The translations under genes were made by a program, and so were the position numbers. The notes below the pieces were generated by a model. The model did no database searches, had not been told where the DNA came from, and worked only from the letters and a program-made list of their open reading frames with translations. From Microbacteriaceae bacterium (lineage in GTDB: Bacteria > Actinomycetota > Actinomycetes > Actinomycetales > Microbacteriaceae), in contig JANXTR010000023.1 of the NCBI GenBank assembly GCA_025352325.1, positions 1 through 64,000 of the forward strand: a DNA stretch of 64,000 bases, read 5' to 3'. Shown piece by piece: positions 28,156-36,881 of the stretch (positions are counted from its first letter, which is position 1; each line of letters begins with the position of its first letter).

Positions 28156-28965
28156 ATGCCCGATGCTCCCGCGCGCGCACCGATCGCCCCTGCACCGTCC
28201 GCCCCGACACCGCAGCGCGTCCCCGATCCGACCGCACTGTTCTGGGCGCTCAAGCTGCTGACCACCGGGGTCGGCGAGGTGGCATCCGACTTCCTCGTCA
28301 AAACCTTCGACCCGGTGCCCGTCGTGCTCCTGGCCGCGGTCGGCTTCGTCGCCGTCGCCGTGCTGCAGCTGACCGCACGTCGCTACGTGCCGTGGAGGTA
28401 CTGGGCGTTCGTGCTATCCGTCGCCGTATTCGGCACCATGATCGCGGATGTCACCCACCTCGTCATCGGGATCCCGTACGCAATCTCGACCCCGCTGTTC
28501 GCGGTCGTGCTCGCCGTGGTCTTCGTCGCCTGGCACCGGACGGAGGGCACCCTCTCGGTGCATTCCGTCGACATCCAGCGTCGCGAGCTCTTCTACTGGG
28601 CGACCGTCATCGCGACGTTCGCGCTCGGCACCGCGTTCGGCGATCTCACGGCGACGACTCTCGGCCTAGGCTACCTCGGTTCGGCGTTCCTGTTCGCGGG
28701 ACTGTTCGCCGTGCCAGTCGTGCTTTTCCGCGTCGGGCTGCCCGCGACCGCTGCCTTCTGGTGGGCCTACGTGCTGACCCGGCCGCTCGGTGCCTCGATC
28801 GCGGACTGGCTCGCGCTTCCGCCGGCGCGCGGAGGGCTGGATCTCGGGTATCCGACGATCACGGGGGTCGGGGTCGCGCTCATCGCGATCGGAGTCGTGG
28901 TGGTGCAGCGTCGTGCGGCACGCGCAGACTTGCCGCTACCCGAGCCCCTCAGCATCCATTCTTAG
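28156..28965 (+). CDS. COG4705-like multi-TM membrane protein
   Basis: FWALKLLTTGVGEVASDFL, TLSVHSVDIQRRELFYWATVIATFALGTAFGDLTA, TRPLGASIADWL. Confidence 0.8.
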   Translation: MPDAPARAPIAPAPSAPTPQRVPDPTALFWALKLLTTGVGEVASDFLVKTFDPVPVVLLAAVGFVAVAVLQLTARRYVPWRYWAFVLSVAVFGTMIADVTHLVIGIPYAISTPLFAVVLAVVFVAWHRTEGTLSVHSVDIQRRELFYWATVIATFALGTAFGDLTATTLGLGYLGSAFLFAGLFAVPVVLFRVGLPATAAFWWAYVLTRPLGASIADWLALPPARGGLDLGYPTITGVGVALIAIGVVVVQRRAARADLPLPEPLSIHS

Positions 28966-28977
28966 AGGATTCTGGGG
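28960..28977 (+). promoter_or_regulatory. Direct-repeat site TCTTAGA-ggat-TCTGGGG
   Basis: Same motif upstream of the response regulator gene. Confidence 0.65.
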
Positions 28978-29029
28978 TGACCGGCTCGAGAGTAAGCCGC
29001 TCACCCGCTCCGACCAGGGAGATTCCGTC

Positions 29030-29695
29030 ATGGCCGACACCCGCCCGCGCCTGCTGCTCATCGAGGACGACCCGCAGCTCGGGCCGGTCATGCGCGATGT
29101 GCTCGAGGAGGTCTACGACGTCACCCTCGAGAACACCGGCGAGGGCGGATTTCGCGCCGCGACGAGCGCCGAGTTCGAGGTCATGGTCGTCGACCGACGC
29201 CTGCCCGGCACCGACGGACTCGGCATCATCGAGGCGCTGCGCAAACGCGGTGTCGCCACACCGATGCTCGTTCTGACGGCGCTCGGCACCATCCAAGACA
29301 AGGTGCGGGGCCTGGATGCCGGCGCCAACGACTACCTCGTGAAGCCCTTCGAGTTCGATGAGCTATTTGCCCGGCTGCGCGCGATCCGCCGCGTGTTCTC
29401 CGGCGAAGGACCGTACGTGCGCATCGGCTCCTGGGAGTTTTACCCCGAAAGCCGTGCGATCTACTCGCCGTATGAAGGGCGCGCCATCCTGACCGTGCGC
29501 GAGAACGAGCTGCTGCGCCTGCTGGCCGTCAACCCTTCACGCACCTTCACGCGCGAGCAGATCCTCGGCGAAGTGTTCGACGCGGGCGACCAGCCCGGCA
29601 CCGTGGACACCTACGTGCACTACGTGCGCCGCAAGACCGACGTCGACATCATCACCACGGTACGAGGGCAGGGATACAGACTGGGGGCACTATGA
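29030..29695 (+). CDS. OmpR/PhoB-family response regulator
   Basis: LLLIEDDPQLGPV, VVDRRLPGTDG, KPFEFDELFARLRA, winged-helix VRRKTDVDIITTVRGQGYRLG. Confidence 0.95.
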   Translation: MADTRPRLLLIEDDPQLGPVMRDVLEEVYDVTLENTGEGGFRAATSAEFEVMVVDRRLPGTDGLGIIEALRKRGVATPMLVLTALGTIQDKVRGLDAGANDYLVKPFEFDELFARLRAIRRVFSGEGPYVRIGSWEFYPESRAIYSPYEGRAILTVRENELLRLLAVNPSRTFTREQILGEVFDAGDQPGTVDTYVHYVRRKTDVDIITTVRGQGYRLGAL

Positions 29696-30732
29696 GCCCT
29701 CAAACGCGAGCCGCGTCAACCGACGGAGCTTCGCGTGCCACCGGAAGCTCCGATCCGGATGCCGCGGCACTCCGCCGCGCCTCGCGCAACGTGGGCCTGC
29801 AGCTCGCGCTGGCCTCGAGTGTGCTCGTTCTGCTCGTGGTGGTTGTCGCGTTCACGTTCGTGTTCGCGCACCTCAAGCCCTCGCAGCTGCTCCACGCGCG
29901 GCGCCACGAGAGCACGATCGATATCGGCGGCCTCGACATCCTGGTCGTCGCGATCGGAATCGGCCTCGCCGCGATCGCCCTCGCCGGGCTTTTGAGCTGG
30001 TTCGCCACCCGACGCGCGATCCGCCCGCTCGGGGTGGCGTTGCGCCTGCAGCGCGACTTCGTGTCCAACGCGAGCCACGAGTTGCGGACGCCCCTGGCCG
30101 TTCTCGATGCCCGGCTCCAGTACCTGCAACGCGGACTCCCCGGCGACGACCAGGCCACCACGACGGTCGCGGAGCTGCGGCGCGACACCGGCACCCTCAT
30201 CCAGATCGTCAACGACCTGCTCGTCACCGCCGAGGAGGGGGCGGCGCCGATCGCCGCGGAACCCGTGGAGGTGATCCCGGTGGCCCAGCTGGCCGTTGAC
30301 TCAATGAGCGTCCTGTCCGCCGAGCGAGGGGTGAGCATCGCCCTGATGGCGCCGACCCCGGTCAGCGTGCAGGTTCCGGCGGCCGCCATCCACCGCTGCA
30401 TCGTCGCATTGCTCGACAACGCCCTGCGCTTCTCACCTGCGGGTTCGACGATCACCGTCGCACTCAGCGTCGAGCGGGGATCGGCCGAGCTCCGGGTGGG
30501 CGACGAGGGGCCCGGCATCACCGGACTGGAACCCTCCCGAGTGTTCGAGCGGTTCGCGCGCGGGGAGAACGGCGGGGGCGCCGGCACGACGGGCATGACC
30601 ACCGGCTTCGGCATCGGGCTCGCCCTGGTGAAGGACACGGTGGAGCGGGCGGGTGGCACGGCCTCCGTCGAGCGCACTGGCCCCGACGGCACCGTGATGC
30701 TGCTGCGCCTGCCGCGCGCGCGACGGCGCTGA
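29692..30732 (+). CDS. Sensor histidine kinase
   Basis: FVSNASHELRTPLAVL H-box, DNALRFSP N-box, FGIGLALVKD; two TM; ATGA overlap with RR gene. Confidence 0.95.
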   Translation: MSPQTRAASTDGASRATGSSDPDAAALRRASRNVGLQLALASSVLVLLVVVVAFTFVFAHLKPSQLLHARRHESTIDIGGLDILVVAIGIGLAAIALAGLLSWFATRRAIRPLGVALRLQRDFVSNASHELRTPLAVLDARLQYLQRGLPGDDQATTTVAELRRDTGTLIQIVNDLLVTAEEGAAPIAAEPVEVIPVAQLAVDSMSVLSAERGVSIALMAPTPVSVQVPAAAIHRCIVALLDNALRFSPAGSTITVALSVERGSAELRVGDEGPGITGLEPSRVFERFARGENGGGAGTTGMTTGFGIGLALVKDTVERAGGTASVERTGPDGTVMLLRLPRARRR

Positions 30733-30796
30733 GTTTGCGCTTGTCGTCGCCCGCGCGTGCGCCGGGCGGCGCGCGAAGCTGGGAGCCGGCTGGGGT

Positions 30797-30814
30797 CCTT
30801 AGACCATTCTGAGG
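30797..30814 (+). promoter_or_regulatory. Direct-repeat site CCTTAGA-ccat-TCTGAGG
   Basis: Same motif; -10-like TGAAAT at 30825, GTG start at 30837. Confidence 0.6.
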
Positions 30815-30836
30815 CGGCGGGGGGTGAAATAGTCTT

Positions 30837-32405
30837 GTGTCTACCGCCCTGCTGCGCGCCTCAGCCGTCCGTCGGCTCACACGCGCGCGGCCGCTCCGCG
30901 CACATCGGGATCTTGTGGTGGCGGTCGGGCTGGGAATCCTGGCTGTTGCGGTGTCGGCGACCGGGTCCGGCATCGCCTCCCTCTGGGGCGACGAGGCGGC
31001 GAGCCTACTCTCGGCGCAGCGGTCGCTGCCCTCGCTCGCGATGATGGTGCAAAACATCGACGCCGTTCACGCGCTCTACTACCTCGGACTCCACGTCTGG
31101 ATCGGGCTCGCCGGCACCTCGCCGTTCGCGCTGCGGTTCCCGAGTGCCGTCGCGATTGGACTCGCGGTTACGGGCACCGTCGTGCTGGGGCAGCGTCTGC
31201 GCGGGCTGCGATTCGGCATCCTCGCGGGCGTGATCGCGATGGTGCTCCCCCGGTTGACCGACGTCGGCAGTGAAGCCCGCTCCTACGCGTTCACGGCGGC
31301 CGTCGCCGTCGGTCTGACTCTGCTGGTGACGATCCAGTTGCAGGCGCCCACACCCCGACGCCGTCTCTGGGTGGCGTACGGTGCCCTACTCGTGTTCGGC
31401 ACGCTGCTCTTCCTGTGGGTCGCCCTCGTCGCGGCGGCGCACCTGCTGGTGCTGCTGCTCGTGCGAAGTGGCCTGCTCCGTGACGCGCTCGTCACGGTCG
31501 GCGCGTCGATGGCTGCGGTATCTCCTTTGCTGCTGTTCGCGTTCCTGGAGCGCGATCAGATCGCCTACCTCGGCACGCGGCAGGCCTTTGATGCGACCGC
31601 GATCCTGGTGACGCCATGGTTCGAGAACCCCGGGGTGGCTCTCGCTGTCTGGCCACTCGTGGCGCTGGGCGCCGGGCTCGCCGTGCATGAGTGGGTGCGG
31701 GGTCGGTATGGCTCGACGAGTGCGAGTGCGAGTGCGAGCGCGAGCGCCGGGACTTCACTGCTGCCCCTGGCGTGGATGCTCGTCCCGATCGTCGCCCTAC
31801 TCGCGAGCAGTGCCGTGGTCGCCGTGTTCACGCCGCGCTACCTCGCGATGTGCGCCCCCGCGGTGGCGCTGCTCGCCGCCGCCCCACTTGACGCCCTGAT
31901 CTCCAGGTCGCTGCGGCGTCGCCTGCTCGCTCCCGGGGCCGTGGCCGGCATAGCGTTGCTCGTCGTCCTGGCTTTGATCGCGCCCGTCTGGGCCGCGCAG
32001 CGCACGCCCTACGCCAAGAACTTCAGCGACTGGGCGGTGATCAGCGCGGAGATGACCGTGCTCGGCCACCCCGGCGATGCGGTCGTATTCGATGACACCG
32101 TTCGTCCCTCGCGCCGCACCCGGCTCGCATTGAATACCTATCCGGCAGGCTTCGTCGGGTTGCGCGACATCACCCTGAAGACCCCGTTCGCCGCAAGCTC
32201 CAGCTGGTATGACCAGACGTACACGCTTCCCGAGGCGCGCGCACTTGGGCGGCTCGACGGGGTTTCCCGCGTCTGGGTGATCGAGTACGCGCTGCCGGGA
32301 GCGGTGGACGACGCCGACATCGCGGCCCTGAAGCTCGCCGGATTCCATCAGGCGAGCTCCGTGCGCCTGCACAGGAGCGAGATCCTGGAGTTCGTGCGCG
32401 GGTGA
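30837..32405 (+). CDS. GT39-like polytopic membrane glycosyltransferase
   Basis: LWGDEAASLLSAQRSLPSL near N-terminus, many TM helices. Confidence 0.75.
   Translation: MSTALLRASAVRRLTRARPLRAHRDLVVAVGLGILAVAVSATGSGIASLWGDEAASLLSAQRSLPSLAMMVQNIDAVHALYYLGLHVWIGLAGTSPFALRFPSAVAIGLAVTGTVVLGQRLRGLRFGILAGVIAMVLPRLTDVGSEARSYAFTAAVAVGLTLLVTIQLQAPTPRRRLWVAYGALLVFGTLLFLWVALVAAAHLLVLLLVRSGLLRDALVTVGASMAAVSPLLLFAFLERDQIAYLGTRQAFDATAILVTPWFENPGVALAVWPLVALGAGLAVHEWVRGRYGSTSASASASASAGTSLLPLAWMLVPIVALLASSAVVAVFTPRYLAMCAPAVALLAAAPLDALISRSLRRRLLAPGAVAGIALLVVLALIAPVWAAQRTPYAKNFSDWAVISAEMTVLGHPGDAVVFDDTVRPSRRTRLALNTYPAGFVGLRDITLKTPFAASSSWYDQTYTLPEARALGRLDGVSRVWVIEYALPGAVDDADIAALKLAGFHQASSVRLHRSEILEFVRG
31718..31747. 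repeat. Hexanucleotide repeat GAG(T/C)GC, 5 copies, coding (SA)n
   Basis: gagtgc x3, gagcgc x2 inside the GT39-like ORF. Confidence 0.85.
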
Positions 32406-32434
32406 GCCGCGACATCCGGCTCCTTGCGATGCCG

Positions 32435-32452
32435 TCTTAGAGGATTCTGGGC
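32435..32452 (+). promoter_or_regulatory. Direct-repeat site TCTTAGA-ggat-TCTGGGC
   Basis: Same motif; -10-like TAGACT at 32464, GTG start 32473/32476. Confidence 0.65.
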
Positions 32453-32472
32453 GTTACCTTTCGTAGACTCGG

Positions 32473-35154
32473 GTGGTGCTCTTCCGTGGTCTCGCTCGTC
32501 GTGCCGCGCGCCATGCGCGGCGTGCCGCGGAGCTCGAACGACGTGGAGCCGCCCGCTCGCGTTCGGTGATCCCAGGCACGGTGCTCTACGAGTCGTTCGC
32601 GGGCAACGGCGCACTCGACAACCCGGAGGCGCTGTTTCGGCGGCTGCTCGACGACCCCGAGTTCGCGCGCCTGCGGCATATCTGGGCCCTGACGCCCGAG
32701 TTCGGTCGCGCGTTCCGGGCCGAGTTCGCCGGGCACCCGCGCGTGCGATTCGTGCGACCTCGCTCCTCCGGCTACATCGTGGCGCTCGCACGCAGCCAGT
32801 ACCTGATCACTAACGCGACCTTCCCGCCGGAGTTTCACAAGAGGCCCGGCCAGACGGTCGTCAACACCTGGCACGGAACGCCTCTGAAGCGCATGGGATA
32901 TGACATGCCGGACGGGGCATATGAGGCGGCGAACACGCTCCGCAACTTCCTGTCATCCGACGTCCTGCTCAGCCAGAACGCGCACATGACCCGGATGTAT
33001 CGGGAGGCTTACCGGCTCGACGGCGTGTTCCCCGGACGGATTCTCGAGCTCGGCTACCCGCGCACCGACCGCCAACACCTCAATGCGGAGGCGACGGCCG
33101 ACGGTATCCGGATGCTGCAGAACTCAGGCATCGACCTCGCCGAGCGCCGACTCGTCACCTACGCCCCGACCTGGAAGGGCGCGAGCTTCTCGAATCCGCG
33201 GGATGACGCGGAGGAGCTGCTCGCCACCGTCGCGCACCTGCAACGACGCCTGGGCGACGGCTTCCTCGTGGCGTTGAAAGCGCATCAGGCCGTGCACGAG
33301 GCGGTCGCGGGACACGCCGGCGGCGGCGTGCTGATCTCGAACGAGATGCCGACGAACCTCGTGCTGGGGCTCACCGACACCCTCATCACCGACTACTCCT
33401 CGATCTTCATCGACTTCCTGGCGACGGGTCGACGGGTCGTCTTCTTCACGCCGGATGCCGCGGACTACTCCCGCGACCGTGGCACGTACTTCTCGCCCGA
33501 TGAGCTCCCCGGCGAGGTCGTCAGCACGGTGGAGGCGCTGGCCGACGCAATCCTCGCCCCTCACGGGGCACGCGAGCAGCTCGCCGCCCGCTGGCGAGCG
33601 GACTTCACGGCGCAAGACGACGGTCACGCCTCGGAGCGGGTCATCGACGCCGTCTTCCGTCGCGCGCCGATGGTGCATGCCGCCGCCAGGACCGCGGCCT
33701 CACCCGCCGCCGCAATAGCCGGGGCCTCACCCACTCCCGCGCGGCGCCGAGTGCTCGTCTACCTCGGCGGCATGCGCTCCAACGGGATCACGACCTCCGC
33801 CCTGAACCTGCTCGCGCACCTCGACCACGAGCGCTTCGACGTCTCCGCGCTGATCGCCCGCCCGCGCAGCCGGGATCAGCGGGTCAACGCGGGGCGGATC
33901 GACCCGCGGGTGCGACAGCTCCATCGGATGGGCGGACTCACGTCACGACTCACGACCGAGGGTTTCATGCGCGTGCTCGGTCGGCTGCGGCCCGCGCACC
34001 GCGAGCCGGGCTGGGAGCAGCGCCTGTGGGCCGACGAGTGGCAGCGCTGCGTCGGCGATGCGAGTTTCGACGTCGTCATCGACTTCAGCGGCTACAGCCG
34101 GTTCTGGGCCGAGCTCGTTCTGCACGCACCGGCGGAGCGCCGCGCGATCTGGCTGCACAACGACATGGAGGCCGAGGTCGATCGCCCGGTCTCGGGACGT
34201 CGCCGGATGCGGCGCTCCCTCCCTGCCGTCTTCTCGCTCTACCCGCGCTTCGACGCCCTGGTCTCGGTCTCGAGCGAGCTCTCCTCCGCGAACGCCGACC
34301 AACTCGCCGAACGCTACCGGGTCCCGCCCGAGCGCTTCCTATCCGCCCGCAACATCATCGACGAGGTCGGATCACGAGCGCGGCTCCTGCAGCCGCTCGA
34401 CGAGGCGGCGGCGGAGGTGGATGCCGAGACCGGCGTCGCTTCCATCCCCGCCTGGGCGGGTCGGCTGGCCTCCGAGCGCGACGCGCGCTGGTTCATCACC
34501 GTGGGCCGGCTGAGCCCGGAGAAGAATCAGACCCGCCTGCTCGACGCCTTCGCGATCGTGCACGCGGGGCATCCGCAGACGCGACTCCTGCTGGTCGGCG
34601 ACGGCCCGCTCCGTGTGCAACTCGAGGCCCACGTCGAGCGCCTCGGACTTGGCGACGCGGTCATCATGACGGGCGCGCTGGCGAACCCGTACCCGCTGCT
34701 GGCGCGGGCCGACTGTTTCGTCCTCTCGAGCGACTACGAAGGCCAGCCCATGGTGCTGCTGGAAGCGGCGGTGGCCGGCCTCCCGATCGTGACCGTCCGG
34801 TTCGGCTCCGTCTCGGACGCCCTCCCCGAGGGCCAGCTGCACGTCGTCGATCAGACGGTGGACGCGCTCGCACAGGGGATGCGGGACTACCTCGACGGCC
34901 GGGTGCGCCCGGCCGAACTGGACGCCGAGGAGTACAACGAGCTGGCTCTGCGCGAGTTCGACGCCGCCATCGAGTCGGATCCCGGGCCGTCGTCGCCCTC
35001 GTCAGCGTCCACGTCCACTGAGCGGGCGACCTCGGCCAAGAGCGCGACTCCGACGCACAGCACGACCGCGAGCACAACGAGCGCCCCGATCACGACGACA
35101 ACCGCGACCCACATGGGAGCCTCCTCGACCGGGGTCGATCCCCGTCAGGGCTGA
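32473..35154 (+). CDS. Fusion protein: CDP-glycerol glycerophosphotransferase (TagF-like) + GT4 glycosyltransferase
   Basis: N-half: VVNTWHGTPLKRMGYD, YAPTWKG, LITDYSSIFIDFL; C-half: VGRLSPEKNQTRLLDAF, LLLVGDGPLR, SSDYEGQPMVLLEAAVAGLP. Confidence 0.88.
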   Translation: MVLFRGLARRAARHARRAAELERRGAARSRSVIPGTVLYESFAGNGALDNPEALFRRLLDDPEFARLRHIWALTPEFGRAFRAEFAGHPRVRFVRPRSSGYIVALARSQYLITNATFPPEFHKRPGQTVVNTWHGTPLKRMGYDMPDGAYEAANTLRNFLSSDVLLSQNAHMTRMYREAYRLDGVFPGRILELGYPRTDRQHLNAEATADGIRMLQNSGIDLAERRLVTYAPTWKGASFSNPRDDAEELLATVAHLQRRLGDGFLVALKAHQAVHEAVAGHAGGGVLISNEMPTNLVLGLTDTLITDYSSIFIDFLATGRRVVFFTPDAADYSRDRGTYFSPDELPGEVVSTVEALADAILAPHGAREQLAARWRADFTAQDDGHASERVIDAVFRRAPMVHAAARTAASPAAAIAGASPTPARRRVLVYLGGMRSNGITTSALNLLAHLDHERFDVSALIARPRSRDQRVNAGRIDPRVRQLHRMGGLTSRLTTEGFMRVLGRLRPAHREPGWEQRLWADEWQRCVGDASFDVVIDFSGYSRFWAELVLHAPAERRAIWLHNDMEAEVDRPVSGRRRMRRSLPAVFSLYPRFDALVSVSSELSSANADQLAERYRVPPERFLSARNIIDEVGSRARLLQPLDEAAAEVDAETGVASIPAWAGRLASERDARWFITVGRLSPEKNQTRLLDAFAIVHAGHPQTRLLLVGDGPLRVQLEAHVERLGLGDAVIMTGALANPYPLLARADCFVLSSDYEGQPMVLLEAAVAGLPIVTVRFGSVSDALPEGQLHVVDQTVDALAQGMRDYLDGRVRPAELDAEEYNELALREFDAAIESDPGPSSPSSASTSTERATSAKSATPTHSTTASTTSAPITTTTATHMGASSTGVDPRQG
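34887..35114 (-). CDS. Small single-TM protein antisense to the 3' end of the TagF-GT4 gene
   Basis: MWVAVVVVIGALVVLAVVLCVGVALLAEVARSV...; AGGAGG Shine-Dalgarno (complement of 35120-35125) 5 nt before ATG. Confidence 0.5.
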   Translation of the reverse strand: MWVAVVVVIGALVVLAVVLCVGVALLAEVARSVDVDADEGDDGPGSDSMAASNSRRASSLYSSASSSAGRTRPSR

Positions 35155-35213
35155 TCGTTCTCCGACCGATCCCAGATGGCTCCCAGAAGTCCCAGCTTCG
35201 GTGCCGCGGGTGC

Positions 35214-35987
35214 TCAGGCGCCGCCAGCGGTCAGGATCGCGTCGGTCGCGAATCCGGCGATCATGCCGACCAGGATGCCCGCCGTGACCAGTTCGGTGCG
35301 CTTCGCCCGCGCCAGCACGCCCAGCAACTGAATGATCACGTAGATGATCGAGCCGGCGGCGAGCGAGAGGAACAGCACGGACAGCGCCTCGCTGACGAAG
35401 AGGGAGCCGACAAGGGTGCCGAGGAAGGTGGGGCCCCCGCCGATCAGCCCGAGGAGCAGCAAGAACCTCCAGGACGGGCGGTTCTCGTCGCCGGTCAACG
35501 GGGAGACGATCCCGAAGCCCTCCGTCGCGTTGTGGAGCGCGAAGCCGATCACGAGCACGCCGGCGAGCGCCAGTTGCCCGGAGCTCGCCGACTGGCCGAT
35601 GGCCAGGCCCTCGGCGAAGTTGTGGAGCCCGATCCCGATCGCGATGAGCAGGGCAAGACGGCGCGGTGGCAGCTCGGTGCGGCCGCTGCGGCGCAGCCAG
35701 CGGCGCTCGAACTGCGCGAGCCCGACGAGTCCGACGCCGAGACCCACCACGAAGAGGGCGGCGAACAGCCAGAGCGAGCCGGCGAGTGGACGCGCGGTCA
35801 GACCGGTGTCGATCGGCTCCCACGCGGCACTCAGCACGTCCCAGACCAGGAACAGCAGCACGCCGACCGCGCCGGCGTTGAGCGCGATCCGCAGCGTCGG
35901 CGAGGGGTGCCGCAGCCGGGCGACCGGCAGGCCGAGCAGGATGGTCGCTCCGGCCAGGAATCCGAAGATGAGGACGGTCGGGGACAC
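35214..35987 (-). CDS. ZIP family metal transporter
   Basis: GLHNFAEGLAIG and ALHNATEGFGI ZIP motifs; GTG start. Confidence 0.88.
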   Translation of the reverse strand: MSPTVLIFGFLAGATILLGLPVARLRHPSPTLRIALNAGAVGVLLFLVWDVLSAAWEPIDTGLTARPLAGSLWLFAALFVVGLGVGLVGLAQFERRWLRRSGRTELPPRRLALLIAIGIGLHNFAEGLAIGQSASSGQLALAGVLVIGFALHNATEGFGIVSPLTGDENRPSWRFLLLLGLIGGGPTFLGTLVGSLFVSEALSVLFLSLAAGSIIYVIIQLLGVLARAKRTELVTAGILVGMIAGFATDAILTAGGA

Positions 35988-35995
35988 CCTGCTCC

Positions 35996-36014
35996 TTTGG
36001 TAAGCCTTACCTAA
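35996..36014 (-). promoter_or_regulatory. DtxR/IdeR-type iron box TTAGGTAAGGCTTACCAAA
   Basis: Close match to TWAGGTWAGSCTWACCTWA, 9 nt upstream of the ZIP GTG start. Confidence 0.7.
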
Positions 36015-36051
36015 CCTTTCAATCGTATGGCGCTGAGCAGCCCCTGTCGAA

Positions 36052-36069
36052 TCTCAGAGTCTTCTTGGC
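36052..36069 (+). promoter_or_regulatory. Direct-repeat site TCTCAGA-gtct-TCTTGGC
   Basis: Same motif; -10-like TATCTT at 36081, ATG at 36092. Confidence 0.55.
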
Positions 36070-36091
36070 GGCGCCGTGGTTATCTTTAAGG

Positions 36092-36835
36092 ATGATCTCA
36101 GGGAACGATGCCTCTTCTCCCGCCGTCGCGGCGTCGAATCACCGACGACACGCGTTCCTCACCCCGGTCGCCGCGCCGGCCGCGACATGGGTGGTCGGAG
36201 TTGGGGCGGTGGCGGTCGTAGTCGTCTTCGGCTTCTTCGTCGCGCGGACCCCGGCCTTCAGCGGCAACGAGATGCACCTATCGGTGGCTCTGAACGCCTG
36301 GCACACCGGGGCGATCGGCGCGATCACGTCGGGCGTCTACGCCGTCTTCAGCCCAGCGCCCGCGATCGTGATCACGATTCTGCTCGCCGCCGCGATCTGG
36401 CTCCGCTCCCGCGACCTGCGCCTCGGCGTCACCTTCGGAATCGTGATCGCCGCGACCTGGATCCCGAGCGCGCTGGTGAAGGCTCTCGTGGCCCGGCCCC
36501 GGCCCGACGCGGCGATGCTGCCGCACCCTTTCGCGGTGCAGCCGACGGATGCGTCCTACCCCAGCGGACACATGGTGTTCGTCACGGCGCTGGTTGTGAC
36601 AGTGATCCTGCTCACCCGAAACCACCGGCTCCGTCCCCTGGTGGTCGTTCTTGGGGTGGCACTCGTCGCCCTCGTGGGCACGTCCCTAGTGATCGATGGT
36701 GTTCACTACGCCAGCGACGCTCTCGCGTCGATCCTGTGGTCGATCGGCGTCGCGCCGTTCGTCCTCGACGCCTGGAATCGGTTCGTGCTCCCTCACACCA
36801 TCCGACCGACCGGATCTCTCTCAGCGAATCCTTAG
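36092..36835 (+). CDS. PAP2 superfamily phosphatase
   Basis: KALVARPRPD ... YPSGHMVF ... VIDGVHYASD phosphatase motifs. Confidence 0.88.
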   Translation: MISGNDASSPAVAASNHRRHAFLTPVAAPAATWVVGVGAVAVVVVFGFFVARTPAFSGNEMHLSVALNAWHTGAIGAITSGVYAVFSPAPAIVITILLAAAIWLRSRDLRLGVTFGIVIAATWIPSALVKALVARPRPDAAMLPHPFAVQPTDASYPSGHMVFVTALVVTVILLTRNHRLRPLVVVLGVALVALVGTSLVIDGVHYASDALASILWSIGVAPFVLDAWNRFVLPHTIRPTGSLSANP

Positions 36836-36881
36836 ACGGCGGTTGGTGGCCCGTCCCCGCCACGACTTTTCTGGAGACCCC

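Noticed and set aside
31718-31747. Phase-variable repeat in the GT39-like gene
   Set aside because: The hexanucleotide unit is a multiple of three, so copy changes would not switch the frame; only an (SA)n length change is expected.
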